Under the pieces are notes generated by a model. The model did not search any database. It was given only the letters and a program-made list of their open reading frames with translations, and was not told the DNA's origin. The position numbers were made by a program, and so were the translations under genes. From NCBI RefSeq assembly GCF_039542905.1, contig NZ_BAABIS010000001.1, positions 6,138,001 to 6,202,000 of the forward strand: 64,000 nucleotides of DNA, given 5' to 3'. Origin of the DNA: Kitasatospora terrestris (GTDB lineage Bacteria; Actinomycetota; Actinomycetes; Streptomycetales; Streptomycetaceae). How positions within the stretch are numbered: position 1 is the stretch's first letter; each line of letters starts with the position of its first letter. Of the stretch, positions 1-8,827 are shown piece by piece.

Positions 1-2
1 AC

Positions 3-1886
3 ATGGCCAAGCAGCACCCAGGACCGCACGCCCAGACGCCGCCCGAGCACAAGGGGCAGCGCTGGTGGAAGGTCATGTGCCTGACCGGCCTGGACTACTT
101 CTCCACGCTCGGCTACCAGCCGGGCATCGCCGCCCTCGCGGCCGGGGCGCTGTCGCCGGTGGCGACCGTCGTGCTGGTGATGGTGACCCTGTTCGGCGCG
201 CTGCCGGTGTACCGGCGGGTGGCCCAGGAGAGCCCGCACGGCGAAGGGTCGATCGCCATGCTGGAGCGGCTGCTGTCGTTCTGGAAGGGCAAGCTGTTCG
301 TGCTGGCCCTGCTGGGCTTCGCGGCCACCGACTTCCTGATCACCATCACGCTGTCCGCCGCCGACGCCACCGCCCACCTGGTGGAGAACCCGCACCTGAG
401 CAGCGCGCTCGACGGCAAGCAGGTGCTGATCACCCTGCTGCTGATCTCGCTGCTCGGCGCGGTGTTCCTGAAGGGCTTCGGCGAGGCGATCGGCCTGGCG
501 GTCGGCCTGGTCGCGGTCTACCTGGCGCTGAACGTGGTGGTGATCGCGGTCGGGCTGTGGCACGTGCTGACCGATCCGGGCCTGATCGGCGACTGGACGG
601 ACGCGCTCTCCGCCGAGCACAGCAGCCCGCTCGCCATGATCGGCGTCGCCCTGGTGGTCTTCCCCAAGCTGGCGCTCGGCCTGTCCGGCTTCGAGACCGG
701 GGTCGCGGTGATGCCGCACATCGAGGGCGACCGGGACGACACCGAGGAGAAGCCGACCGGGCGGATCCGCGGCGCCCGCAAGCTGCTCACCACCGCAGCG
801 CTGATCATGAGCGTCGCCCTGATCACCACCAGCTTCATCACCACCCTGCTCATCCCCGAGTCCGCCTTCGAGCCGGGCGGCGCGGCCAACGGACGGGCGC
901 TCGCGTACCTGGCGCACGAGTACCTGGGCGGTGCGTTCGGCTCCGTCTACGACCTGTCGACCATCCTGATCCTGTGGTTCGCCGGCGCCTCGGCGATGGC
1001 CGGACTGCTCAACCTGATGCCGCGCTACCTGCCCCGGTACGGCATGGCCCCGCACTGGGCGCGGGCCGTGCGCCCGATGGTCCTGGTGCTCACCGCCATC
1101 GCCTTCCTGGTCACCTGGATCTTCGACGCCAGCGTCGACGCCCAGGGCGGCGCCTACGCCACCGGCGTCCTGGTGCTGATCACCTCGGCGGCGATCGCGG
1201 TGACCATCGCCGCGCACGCCGCCCGGCAGCGCCGCTGGACCGTCGGCTTCGCGGTGATCGCCGCGGTCTTCGTCTACACCACGGCGGCCAACATCGCCGA
1301 GCGGCCGGACGGCGTGAAGATCGGAGCCTGCTTCATCGCCGCCATCATCCTGGTCTCGATCGCCTCCCGGCTCGCCCGGGCCTTCGAGCTCCGCGTCACC
1401 GACGTGGTCCTGGACGGGGTCGCCGACCGCTTCGTCCGGGACACCGCGCACCGCACCATCCGGCTGATCGCCAACGAGCCGAACAGCCGCGACCTCTCCG
1501 AGTACCGCGACAAGGCGCACCAGATCCGCACCGACAACGACCTGCCGGCCGAGGACGACCTGGTCTTCGTCGAGGTGACGGTGCTCGACCCGTCCGACTT
1601 CGAGGCGGAGCTGCGGGTCCGCGGCGAGGTGCTGCACGACCGGTACCGGGTGCTGACCCTGGAGCACTCCAGCGTGCCGAACGCACTCGCCGCGCTGCTG
1701 CTGCACGTCCGCGACCGCACCGGGCAGCAGCCGCACATCTACTTCGAGTGGACCGAGGGCAACCCCTTCGCGCAGTTCCTGCGGTTCTTCCTGTTCGGGC
1801 AGGGCGAGGTCGCGCCGGTCACCCGCGAGGTGCTCCGCGAGGCCGAGCCCGACCGCACCCGCCGCCCCCGCGTCCACGTCGGCTGA
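3..1886 (+). CDS. APC-superfamily permease with cytosolic C-terminal domain
   Basis: A 627-residue membrane protein. The N-terminal 470 residues or so hold about 12 hydrophobic segments in the style of the amino acid-polyamine-organocation superfamily, starting with a Gly-rich first helix (LDYFSTLGYQPG, near residue 30). About 150 hydrophilic residues follow (DLSEYRDKAHQI onward, containing a second alpha/beta-like stretch VFVEVTVLDP). A soluble tail of this kind is seen in larger APC members, including KimA-type potassium transporters, but I cannot assign the substrate. Amino acid or cation uptake across the plasma membrane is the family expectation. The ATG at base 3 is at the window edge, so its ribosome site cannot be judged and a slightly earlier start is possible. 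An inverted repeat follows the stop codon. Confidence 0.8.
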   Translation: MAKQHPGPHAQTPPEHKGQRWWKVMCLTGLDYFSTLGYQPGIAALAAGALSPVATVVLVMVTLFGALPVYRRVAQESPHGEGSIAMLERLLSFWKGKLFVLALLGFAATDFLITITLSAADATAHLVENPHLSSALDGKQVLITLLLISLLGAVFLKGFGEAIGLAVGLVAVYLALNVVVIAVGLWHVLTDPGLIGDWTDALSAEHSSPLAMIGVALVVFPKLALGLSGFETGVAVMPHIEGDRDDTEEKPTGRIRGARKLLTTAALIMSVALITTSFITTLLIPESAFEPGGAANGRALAYLAHEYLGGAFGSVYDLSTILILWFAGASAMAGLLNLMPRYLPRYGMAPHWARAVRPMVLVLTAIAFLVTWIFDASVDAQGGAYATGVLVLITSAAIAVTIAAHAARQRRWTVGFAVIAAVFVYTTAANIAERPDGVKIGACFIAAIILVSIASRLARAFELRVTDVVLDGVADRFVRDTAHRTIRLIANEPNSRDLSEYRDKAHQIRTDNDLPAEDDLVFVEVTVLDPSDFEAELRVRGEVLHDRYRVLTLEHSSVPNALAALLLHVRDRTGQQPHIYFEWTEGNPFAQFLRFFLFGQGEVAPVTREVLREAEPDRTRRPRVHVG

Positions 1887-1910
1887 CCCGGGACGCCTGA
1901 CCGCGGGGGT

Positions 1911-1950
1911 GCGCCGGAGGGGGTGTGCCTGACAGGATCCCCTCCGGCGC
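1911..1950. terminator. Inverted repeat between the permease and the Mo-hydroxylase genes
   Basis: Perfect 12-bp arms GCGCCGGAGGGG (1911-1922) and CCCCTCCGGCGC (1939-1950) around a 16-base loop, 24 bases after the permease stop and 44 bases before the next ATG. This fits a factor-independent terminator of the high-GC type (no T-run), but a regulatory hairpin in the leader of the next gene is also possible. Confidence 0.55.
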
Positions 1951-1993
1951 GGACGCCGGTCGGTGCGTCCCCGTGGCGGAGGGGTGTGGGGCG

Positions 1994-4288
1994 ATGGACG
2001 GCCGGGGCGGGGAGCTGGGGCGGCGGCGGTTCCTGGGGTACGTGCTGGCCGCGTCGACGCTGACCGTGGCGGCCCAGCTCGGGGAGGCGGGCCCGGCCGC
2101 GGCCGCGGTGCCCTCGCTGCCCGGGCCGGCCGAGCTGTACGACCTGACCGACCTGGTCACCGACGCGGCGCTGCCCACCTCCGGCCTGATCACCGTGCAG
2201 CTCCACGAGGACGGCACGGCCTCCTTCGCCCTGCCCCGCGCCGAGGTCGGCCAGGGCATCACCACCTCCACCGCGATGCTGATCGCCGAGGAGCTGGAGC
2301 TGCCGCTGGAGCGGGTCCGCGTCACCCTCGCCGACGCCCGGCCCGAGCTGCTGTTCAACCAGCTGACCGGCGGCTCCACCACCACCGCCTCCACGTACAC
2401 GCCGGTCCGGGTGGCCGCCGCGGTGGCCCGCGGCCGGCTGCTCGCGGCGGCCGCGGAACTGCTCGGCGCCCCGCTCGCCGGGCTGGTCGCCAGGGCCGGC
2501 GCGGTCCTCGCGCCGGACGGCCGCAGCGTCGGCTACGGCGAGCTGGCGGTCCGGGCGGGCAGCGCGGTGACCGCGCGGGTCGCGGTGGAGCTCAAGGACG
2601 CCTCCCGGTTCGAGGTGATCGGCACCGGCCGGACCCGGGTCGACGCGCTGGCCGCGGTCACCGGCCGCAAGCAGTTCGCGATGGACGTGCGGGTGCCGGG
2701 CGCGCTGCCCACGATGGTCTGCCGCCCGCCGACGATCAACGGCACCGTGCGGTCGGTCCGCAACCTCGCCGAGGTCCGGGCGATGCCGGGGGTCACCGAC
2801 GTGGTGACGGTGCGCACCGGGGTCGCGGTGCGCGCCCGGACCTTCGGCCAGTGCGTCGACGCCGTCCGCGCGCTGAGCGTGGACTGGGGGCCGGGCACCG
2901 CGGAGGGCGTGAGCGAGGCGGACGTGCTGCAGGAGCTGCGGGCCGCCGAACTGCCGCTGGTGGTGCCGCCGCTGCCGCTGCTCACCAAGGCCGTGGATGC
3001 CCGCTTCACCTTCCACTTCGCCAGCAACGCGGCCCTGGAGACCAACTGCGCGGTGGCGGACGTCCGGCCCGACCGGGCGGAGGTCTGGGCCTCGCTGAAG
3101 GCGCCGATCGCCGCCCAGGAGGAGATCGCGGCGCGCCTGGGCCTGCCGGTCGGAGCGGTCACCGTGCACGTGGTCGAGGGCGGCGGCTCGTTCGGCCGCA
3201 AGCTCTTCCACGACGCGGCGCTGGAAGCCGCCGAGGTCTCCCGGGCGATGGGCAAGGCGGTCCGGCTGATGTGGCACCGCACCGACGACTTCCGCCAGGG
3301 CCGGGTCCACCCGATGGCCACCTCCCGGGTCCGGGCGACGTACTCGCTGGGCGAGGTGCTGACGTACGAGCAGCGGCACACCTCGGTCGCCACCGACTTC
3401 GGCCACGGGCTCGGCGAGATGCTCACCGCGATGGCCGCCGAGCTGCCCGTCGCGGACCTGGGCTTCTCCGAGACCATGTTCGCGCTCACCACCCAGAGCC
3501 CGTACCACTTCGGGGTCACCACCCAGCTGCTCAGCGAGGTCGACCACGGCTTCAACACCGGCTCGATGCGCAACATCTACTCGCCGAACGTGCGCTGCGC
3601 GCAGGAGCTGGTGGTCGACCAGCTGGCCAGGGGGACGGGCCGGGACCCGTACGCCTTCCGGCGGCGGTTCCTCAAGGAGGAGCGGGCCAGGGCGGTGCTC
3701 GACAAGGTCGCGGAGCTCGGCCGGTGGGGCCGCGCGATGCCCGCCGGGACGGCGCAGGGGCTCGCCGTCCACCCCGAGTACCACTCGTTCGTCGCCGTGC
3801 TCGCCGAGATCGACTGCCGGCCGCAGACCGTCGGGCGGAGCGTCCCGCACGCGTACACCGGGCCGCGGGTGACCAAGGTGGTGTGCGCCGTGGACGTCGG
3901 ACTCGCGGTCAACCCGCGCGGGCTGGAGGCGCAGATGATGGGCGGCATCATGGACGGCATCGCGGTGGCCCTCAGTTCCAGCCTGCACCTGAAGGACGGC
4001 CGCTTCCTGGAAGGCAGTTGGGACCAGTACTACTACACCCGGCAGTGGAACACCCCGCCGGAGCTGGAGATCGTGGTGATGCCGACCACCACCGGAGTCC
4101 CGGGCGGGGCGGGCGAGTTGGCGGTCGCCGGCGCGATGGCGGCGGTCGCCTGCGCGTACGGCCGGGCCACCGGCACCATGCCGACCACCTTCCCGATCAA
4201 CCACGACGGGCCGCTCGGCTTCGAACCGGTGCCCGCCGTGCCGCCGATCCCGCAGTCGCCCACCGACGGCCGCAGCCGCGCGTATTAG
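1994..4288 (+). CDS. Molybdopterin-binding subunit of a xanthine-dehydrogenase-family (isoquinoline oxidoreductase-like) enzyme
   Basis: A 764-residue catalytic subunit expected to hydroxylate an N-heterocycle or oxidise an aldehyde at a molybdenum centre. The N-terminus has a twin-arginine-type signal (RRRFLGYVLAAS, then an Ala-rich run), so export by Tat is likely. Family marks include VGQGITTSTAMLIAEEL near residue 70, the GGGSFGRK motif near residue 395, and a C-terminal GVPGGAGE segment whose Glu matches the conserved active-site base of molybdenum hydroxylases. I chose ATG 1994 because it puts the Tat signal at the start; GTG 1925 in the same frame would add 23 residues without signal character. 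The partner iron-sulfur gene begins 26 bases after the stop. No FAD subunit is present, as is usual for the IorAB type, which donates electrons to a cytochrome. The substrate is unknown. Confidence 0.88.
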   Translation: MDGRGGELGRRRFLGYVLAASTLTVAAQLGEAGPAAAAVPSLPGPAELYDLTDLVTDAALPTSGLITVQLHEDGTASFALPRAEVGQGITTSTAMLIAEELELPLERVRVTLADARPELLFNQLTGGSTTTASTYTPVRVAAAVARGRLLAAAAELLGAPLAGLVARAGAVLAPDGRSVGYGELAVRAGSAVTARVAVELKDASRFEVIGTGRTRVDALAAVTGRKQFAMDVRVPGALPTMVCRPPTINGTVRSVRNLAEVRAMPGVTDVVTVRTGVAVRARTFGQCVDAVRALSVDWGPGTAEGVSEADVLQELRAAELPLVVPPLPLLTKAVDARFTFHFASNAALETNCAVADVRPDRAEVWASLKAPIAAQEEIAARLGLPVGAVTVHVVEGGGSFGRKLFHDAALEAAEVSRAMGKAVRLMWHRTDDFRQGRVHPMATSRVRATYSLGEVLTYEQRHTSVATDFGHGLGEMLTAMAAELPVADLGFSETMFALTTQSPYHFGVTTQLLSEVDHGFNTGSMRNIYSPNVRCAQELVVDQLARGTGRDPYAFRRRFLKEERARAVLDKVAELGRWGRAMPAGTAQGLAVHPEYHSFVAVLAEIDCRPQTVGRSVPHAYTGPRVTKVVCAVDVGLAVNPRGLEAQMMGGIMDGIAVALSSSLHLKDGRFLEGSWDQYYYTRQWNTPPELEIVVMPTTTGVPGGAGELAVAGAMAAVACAYGRATGTMPTTFPINHDGPLGFEPVPAVPPIPQSPTDGRSRAY

Positions 4289-4314
4289 CAGCCGCACCTG
4301 TTAGGAGCCAGTCC

Positions 4315-4791
4315 GTGCCCCAGCACACCTTCATCCTCAACGGCGACCGGGTCACCGTGGACATCGAGGACGACGTCCGCCTGCTCTGGGTGCTGCGCGA
4401 CGTACTCGGCGTCACCGGCCCCAAGTACGGCTGCGGGGTGGGCGTCTGCCAGTCCTGCACCAGCCACCTGAACGGACGGGCCTTCACCCCCTGCGCCGTC
4501 CCGGTCGGCGACCTGGCGCCGGACGACTCGGTCACCACCATCGAGGGCCTGCCGGCCACCGTCGGACGCGAACTGCACCCGATGCAGGAGGCCTGGATCG
4601 AGTACGACGTCGCCCAGTGCGGCTACTGCCAGCCCGGCCAGATCATGGCCGCCGTGGCCAAGGTCCGGCAGGCCCGGGAGGCCGGGCGGGAGATCGCCGA
4701 GTCCGACCTCGACGAGATCCGCAACATCTGCCGGTGCGGCACCTACCACCGGATCCGCGAGGCGATCACGGCCGCCGCGCAGCGCTACTGA
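4315..4791 (+). CDS. [2Fe-2S] subunit of the xanthine-dehydrogenase-family enzyme
   Basis: 158 residues with the two-cluster layout of small molybdenum-hydroxylase subunits. A plant-ferredoxin-like domain carries CGVGVCQSC near residue 40, and an all-helical domain carries CGYCQPGQ near residue 102 and CRCGTY near residue 140. It passes electrons from the Mo centre of the upstream subunit to an external acceptor. The GTG start at 4315 has AGGAG at 4303-4307. The small subunit has no signal peptide of its own, so it may be carried out by Tat folded onto the signal-bearing large subunit. The catalytic-then-FeS gene order is the reverse of the common iorA-iorB order. Confidence 0.9.
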   Translation: MPQHTFILNGDRVTVDIEDDVRLLWVLRDVLGVTGPKYGCGVGVCQSCTSHLNGRAFTPCAVPVGDLAPDDSVTTIEGLPATVGRELHPMQEAWIEYDVAQCGYCQPGQIMAAVAKVRQAREAGREIAESDLDEIRNICRCGTYHRIREAITAAAQRY

Positions 4792-4899
4792 CGGACCGGC
4801 GGCCGGGCGGGGACGGCCGTCCGGCCGCCGGCGCCGGGAGCGGGCGCCCGACCTCGGGATCCGGCGGACCGCCGCGTCCCTGACGGGGTTGTTTGCCAT

Positions 4900-4918
4900 C
4901 GGTCGGTAGAATCGACCG
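4900..4918 (+). promoter_or_regulatory. Candidate -10 box inside an inverted repeat upstream of the Pls-like gene
   Basis: The hexamer TAGAAT (4907-4912) matches the principal -10 consensus of streptomycetes. It sits in the centre of an inverted repeat with arms CGGTCG (4900-4905) and CGACCG (4913-4918). A protein bound here would block the promoter, so this is a candidate operator. No convincing -35 is visible. The distance to the ATG at 4981 leaves a leader of about 60 bases. Confidence 0.5.
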
Positions 4919-4980
4919 GGTTGTCTTGCTTCGGGGCGCCTGCGCTGGGTCGGTCCGGGGAATCCCATGACGAGGACCGG

Positions 4981-7900
4981 ATGGCTGCGATGACCACCCC
5001 GATGACCGTGTCCGACACGCCGATGGCGTTGTTCGGAGGGCAGTCGGCGCCCGACGTCCGGACGCTGGTGGAGGTGGTGCGCGCCACCGCGGCCGCCCAC
5101 CCGGACGAGCCCGCGCTGGACGACGGCGCCGTGGTGCTCTCGTACGCGGAGCTGATGACGGCGGTCGAACGGCAGCGCCGCCAGCTGGCGGAGGCCGGGA
5201 TCGGCCTCGGCGCCCGGGTCGGCGTCCGGGTGCCGTCCGGCACCAACGAGCTGTACGTGGGGATCCTGGCGGTGCTGGCGGCGGGCGCCGCGTACGTGCC
5301 GGTGGACGCGGAGGACCCGGACGAGCGCGCCGACCTGGTGTTCGGCGAGGCGGATGTCAACGCGGTGCTCGGCGCCGGCGGGACGCTCGGCGCGGTGAAG
5401 CCCTCGGGCAGCGCGGCCGCGGACCCCGGGCCGGAGCACGACGCCTGGATCATCTTCACCTCCGGCTCGACCGGCAAGCCCAAGGGCGTGGCGGTCAGCC
5501 ACCGCAGCGCGGCCGCGTTCGTCGACGCCGAGGCCGCGATGTTCCTGCAGGACGAGCCGATCGGCCCCGGCGACCGGGTGATGGCCGGCCTCTCGGTGGC
5601 CTTCGACGCGTCCTGCGAGGAGATGTGGCTGGCCTGGCGGCACGGCGCCTGCCTGGTGCCGGTGCCGCGCGCCCAGGTGCGCAGCGGCGTGGACCTGGGC
5701 CCGTGGCTGGCCGAGCAGGAGATCACCGTGATCTCCACGGTGCCCACGCTGGCCGCGCTCTGGCCGGCCGAGGCGCTGAACGAGGTCCGGCTGCTGATCT
5801 TCGGCGGCGAGGCGTGCCCGCCCGAGCTGGTGGAGCGGCTGGTCACCGAGGGCCGCGAGGTGTGGAACACCTACGGCCCGACCGAGGCCACCGTGGTCGC
5901 CTGCGGCTCGCTGATGACCGGCGAGGGCCCGGTCCGGATCGGCCTGCCGCTCGACGGCTGGGAACTCGCGGTGGTCGACGAGGCCGGCGAGCCGGTGCCG
6001 ATGGGCGGCAGCGGGCAGCTGGTGATCGGCGGCGTCGGCCTGGCCCGGTACCTGGACCCGGTCAAGGACGCCGAGAAGTACGCCCCGCTGGAGTCGCTCG
6101 GCTGGGAGCGCGCCTACCGCAGCGGCGACCTGGTCCGGGCCGAACCCGAGGGGCTGGTCTTCCTCGGCCGCGGCGACGAGCAGATCAAGCTCGGCGGCCG
6201 GCGGATCGAGCTCGGCGAGGTGGACGCCGCCCTGCAGGCCCTGCCCGGCGTCGCCGGAGCCGCGGCCGCGGTGCGCACCGCCCGCGGCGGCAACCAGCTG
6301 CTGGTCGGCTACCTGGTCACCCAGGACGGCTTCGACCGGGACGCGGCCGTGGAGCGGCTGCGCGCCGAGCTGCCCGCGGCCCTGGTGCCGCTGCTGGCGC
6401 CGGTCGACGAGCTGCCCACCCGGACCTCCGGCAAGGTCGACCGCGACGCACTGCCCTGGCCGCTGCCGGAGCTGGAGCAGTCCGGCCCGAGCGAGCAGCT
6501 GTACGGCACCGAGGCCTGGCTGGCCGAGCAGTGGGCCGAGGTGCTCGGAGCCCCGGTGCGCGGCGCCGGCGACGACTTCTTCGCGATCGGCGGCGGCTCG
6601 CTGGCCGCCGCCCAGCTGACCACCCGGCTGCGCGGCCGCTACCCGTCGGTGTCGGTGCTCGACATCTACCAGCAGCCGACCCTGCGCAAGCTGGCCCGGC
6701 TGCTGGAGCGCTCTGTGCAGGCGGACGGCGAGGCCCGCAGCGTCGAGCCGACGCCGGCCCGCGCCCAGCTGCTCCAGACCCTCCTGCTGCTGCCGCTGGC
6801 CACCCTGACCGGCCTGCGCTGGACGGTGGCGCTGCTCGCCCTCGGCAATGTCCTGCACCTGCTCGGCGGCTACGCCTGGGCACCGACCGCGTCCTGGTGG
6901 ACGGTCGGCGCGGCCGCCCTGCTGCTGTTCTCCGCGCCCGGCCGGATCGCGCTGGCGGCCGGCGGCGCCCGGCTGCTGCTGCGCGGCGTCAGGCCCGGCT
7001 CCCACCCGCGCGGCGGCTCGGTCCACCTGCGGCTGTGGACCGCCGAGCGCCTCGCCGAGGCGGTCGGCGCCGGCTCGCTCTCCGGCTCCTGGCTGGTGCG
7101 CTACGCGCGGGCGCTGGGCGCCAAGGTCGGCGAGGACGTCGACCTGCACGCCCTGCCGCCGGTCACCGGCTTCCTGAGGCTCGGCAAGGGCTGCGCGATC
7201 GAGAACGAGGTCGACCTGTCCGGCTACTGGCTGGACGGCGACCGGCTGGAGGTCGGCGCGATCCGGGTCGGCTCCGGCGCGGTGATCGGCACCCGCTCCA
7301 CGCTCTTCCCCGGCGCCCGGATCGGCAAGCGGGCCGAGGTCGCGCCCGGCTCCGGCGTGACCGGGCAGATCCCCACCGGCCAGCGCTGGGCGGGCGCCCC
7401 CGCCGTGAAGCTCGGCAAGGCCGAGCGCTCCTGGCCCAAGCAGCGCCCGGCCCGCAGCCCCCGCTGGGCCGCCGTGTACGGCGCGACCGGCTTCGCCCTC
7501 GGCGTCCTGCCGCTGCTGTCCGCCGTCCCCGCGCTGCTGGTCGCCGGCCTCTTCGTGCACCCCGGCGACGACCTGCAGGCCGCGCTGCGCGGCGCGCTGC
7601 TCGCCGTGGTGCCCGCGACGCTGGCGTACGGCCTGACGTACGCGGCGCTGGTGCTGGCCGGGGTCCGGCTGCTCAGCCGGGGGCTGCGCACCGGCCACCA
7701 CCCGCTGCACGGCCGGATCGGCTGGCAGGCCTGGACCGTCACCCAGCTGATGGACCTGGCCCGGGAGACCCTCTTCCCGCTCTACGCGGGCCTGGTCACC
7801 CCGGTGTGGCTGCGGCTGCTCGGCATGCGGGTCGGCCGCCGCGCCGAGGTCTCCACGGTGCTGGCGCTGCCCAGCCTCACCAAGGTCGGCGACGGCGCCT

Positions 7901-8820
7901 TCCTCGCCGACGACACCCTGATCGCCCCGTACGAGCTGGGCGGCGGCTGGCTGCGGATCGGGAAGGCCGAGATCGGCCGCAAGGCCTTCCTCGGCAACTC
8001 CGGGATGACCGCGCCCGGCCGCTCGGTGCCCGACCGCGGTCTGGTCGGCGTGCTCTCGGCGACCCCGAAGAAGGCCAAGCGCGGCAGCTCCTACCTGGGC
8101 ATGCCGCCGGTGAAGCTGCCGCGCTCCGCCGACACCGCCGACGAGGGCCGCACCTACGACCCGCCGACCCGGCTGCTGTGGGCGCGCGGCCTGACCGAGC
8201 TGGCCCGGATGCTGCCGGTCTTCGCCTCCGCCACCCTGGCGGTCTGCACCGCGGCCGCGCTCTGCGCGCTGGACGCCCCGCTGCTGTCCGGCCTGGTGGT
8301 GCTCGGCGCCGGCGTGGTGGCCTGCGCGGTGGCGATCGCCGCCAAGTGGGTGCTGGTCGGGAAGTTCCGGGTCGGCGAGCACCCGCTGTGGTCCGGCTTC
8401 GTGTGGCGCAACGAGCTCGCCGACACCTTCGTCGAGGTGCTGGCCGTCCCGTGGCTGGTCGGGCGGATCCCCGGCACCGCCGTGATGGCCCTGTGGCTGC
8501 GCGGTCTCGGCGCCCGGATCGGGCGCGGCGTGTGGTGCGAGAGCTACTGGCTGCCCGAGGCCGACCTGGTCGAGCTGGGCGCCGGCGTCAGCGTCAACCG
8601 CGGCTGCGTGCTGCAGACCCACCTCTTCCACGACCGGATCATGAGGCTGGATACTGTGGTCCTCCGCGAGGGCGCCACCCTGGGCCCGGGCGGAATCGTG
8701 CTGCCCGGCAGTACCATCGGGGAACGTTCCACCCTCGGCCCGGCGTCCCTCGTGATGCGCGCGGAGACGGTCCCGGCCGACACCCGCTGGCTCGGCAACC
8801 CGATCGAGGCCTGGCAGTAG
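4981..8820 (+). CDS. pls: Pls-like single-module NRPS, probable epsilon-poly-L-lysine (or related homopolymer) synthetase
   Basis: A 1279-residue membrane enzyme with the architecture of epsilon-poly-L-lysine synthetase. First comes an adenylation domain (residues 1-530: TSGSTGKPKG, NTYGPTEATVV, YRSGDLVR, RTSGKVDRDAL). Next is a carrier domain with IGGGSLAAAQL and the phosphopantetheine serine near residue 540. Then six membrane segments in three pairs separate three hexapeptide, left-handed beta-helix domains of the acetyltransferase-like C1-C3 type, the last ending the protein. Reading the ten specificity positions by eye gives D209, A210, E213, then S, I, G, T, V, V and the Lys of SGKVDR, i.e. 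DAESIGTVVK, close to the published lysine code DAESIGSVCK. The ATG at 4981 has GAGGA four bases upstream; ATGs at 4990 and 5002 are alternatives. The product length and stereochemistry cannot be told from sequence; an ornithine or diaminobutyrate polymer remains possible. Confidence 0.85.
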   Translation: MAAMTTPMTVSDTPMALFGGQSAPDVRTLVEVVRATAAAHPDEPALDDGAVVLSYAELMTAVERQRRQLAEAGIGLGARVGVRVPSGTNELYVGILAVLAAGAAYVPVDAEDPDERADLVFGEADVNAVLGAGGTLGAVKPSGSAAADPGPEHDAWIIFTSGSTGKPKGVAVSHRSAAAFVDAEAAMFLQDEPIGPGDRVMAGLSVAFDASCEEMWLAWRHGACLVPVPRAQVRSGVDLGPWLAEQEITVISTVPTLAALWPAEALNEVRLLIFGGEACPPELVERLVTEGREVWNTYGPTEATVVACGSLMTGEGPVRIGLPLDGWELAVVDEAGEPVPMGGSGQLVIGGVGLARYLDPVKDAEKYAPLESLGWERAYRSGDLVRAEPEGLVFLGRGDEQIKLGGRRIELGEVDAALQALPGVAGAAAAVRTARGGNQLLVGYLVTQDGFDRDAAVERLRAELPAALVPLLAPVDELPTRTSGKVDRDALPWPLPELEQSGPSEQLYGTEAWLAEQWAEVLGAPVRGAGDDFFAIGGGSLAAAQLTTRLRGRYPSVSVLDIYQQPTLRKLARLLERSVQADGEARSVEPTPARAQLLQTLLLLPLATLTGLRWTVALLALGNVLHLLGGYAWAPTASWWTVGAAALLLFSAPGRIALAAGGARLLLRGVRPGSHPRGGSVHLRLWTAERLAEAVGAGSLSGSWLVRYARALGAKVGEDVDLHALPPVTGFLRLGKGCAIENEVDLSGYWLDGDRLEVGAIRVGSGAVIGTRSTLFPGARIGKRAEVAPGSGVTGQIPTGQRWAGAPAVKLGKAERSWPKQRPARSPRWAAVYGATGFALGVLPLLSAVPALLVAGLFVHPGDDLQAALRGALLAVVPATLAYGLTYAALVLAGVRLLSRGLRTGHHPLHGRIGWQAWTVTQLMDLARETLFPLYAGLVTPVWLRLLGMRVGRRAEVSTVLALPSLTKVGDGAFLADDTLIAPYELGGGWLRIGKAEIGRKAFLGNSGMTAPGRSVPDRGLVGVLSATPKKAKRGSSYLGMPPVKLPRSADTADEGRTYDPPTRLLWARGLTELARMLPVFASATLAVCTAAALCALDAPLLSGLVVLGAGVVACAVAIAAKWVLVGKFRVGEHPLWSGFVWRNELADTFVEVLAVPWLVGRIPGTAVMALWLRGLGARIGRGVWCESYWLPEADLVELGAGVSVNRGCVLQTHLFHDRIMRLDTVVLREGATLGPGGIVLPGSTIGERSTLGPASLVMRAETVPADTRWLGNPIEAWQ

Positions 8821-8827
8821 CCACGCC

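Noticed and set aside
1925..1993. Upstream GTG start for the Mo-hydroxylase catalytic subunit
   Set aside because: It lies inside the inverted repeat and would place 23 non-signal residues ahead of the Tat motif.
1739..4297. Long minus-strand frame opposite the Mo-hydroxylase subunit
   Set aside because: Low-complexity Arg/Gly/His composition; the plus-strand frame has real motifs and a Tat signal.
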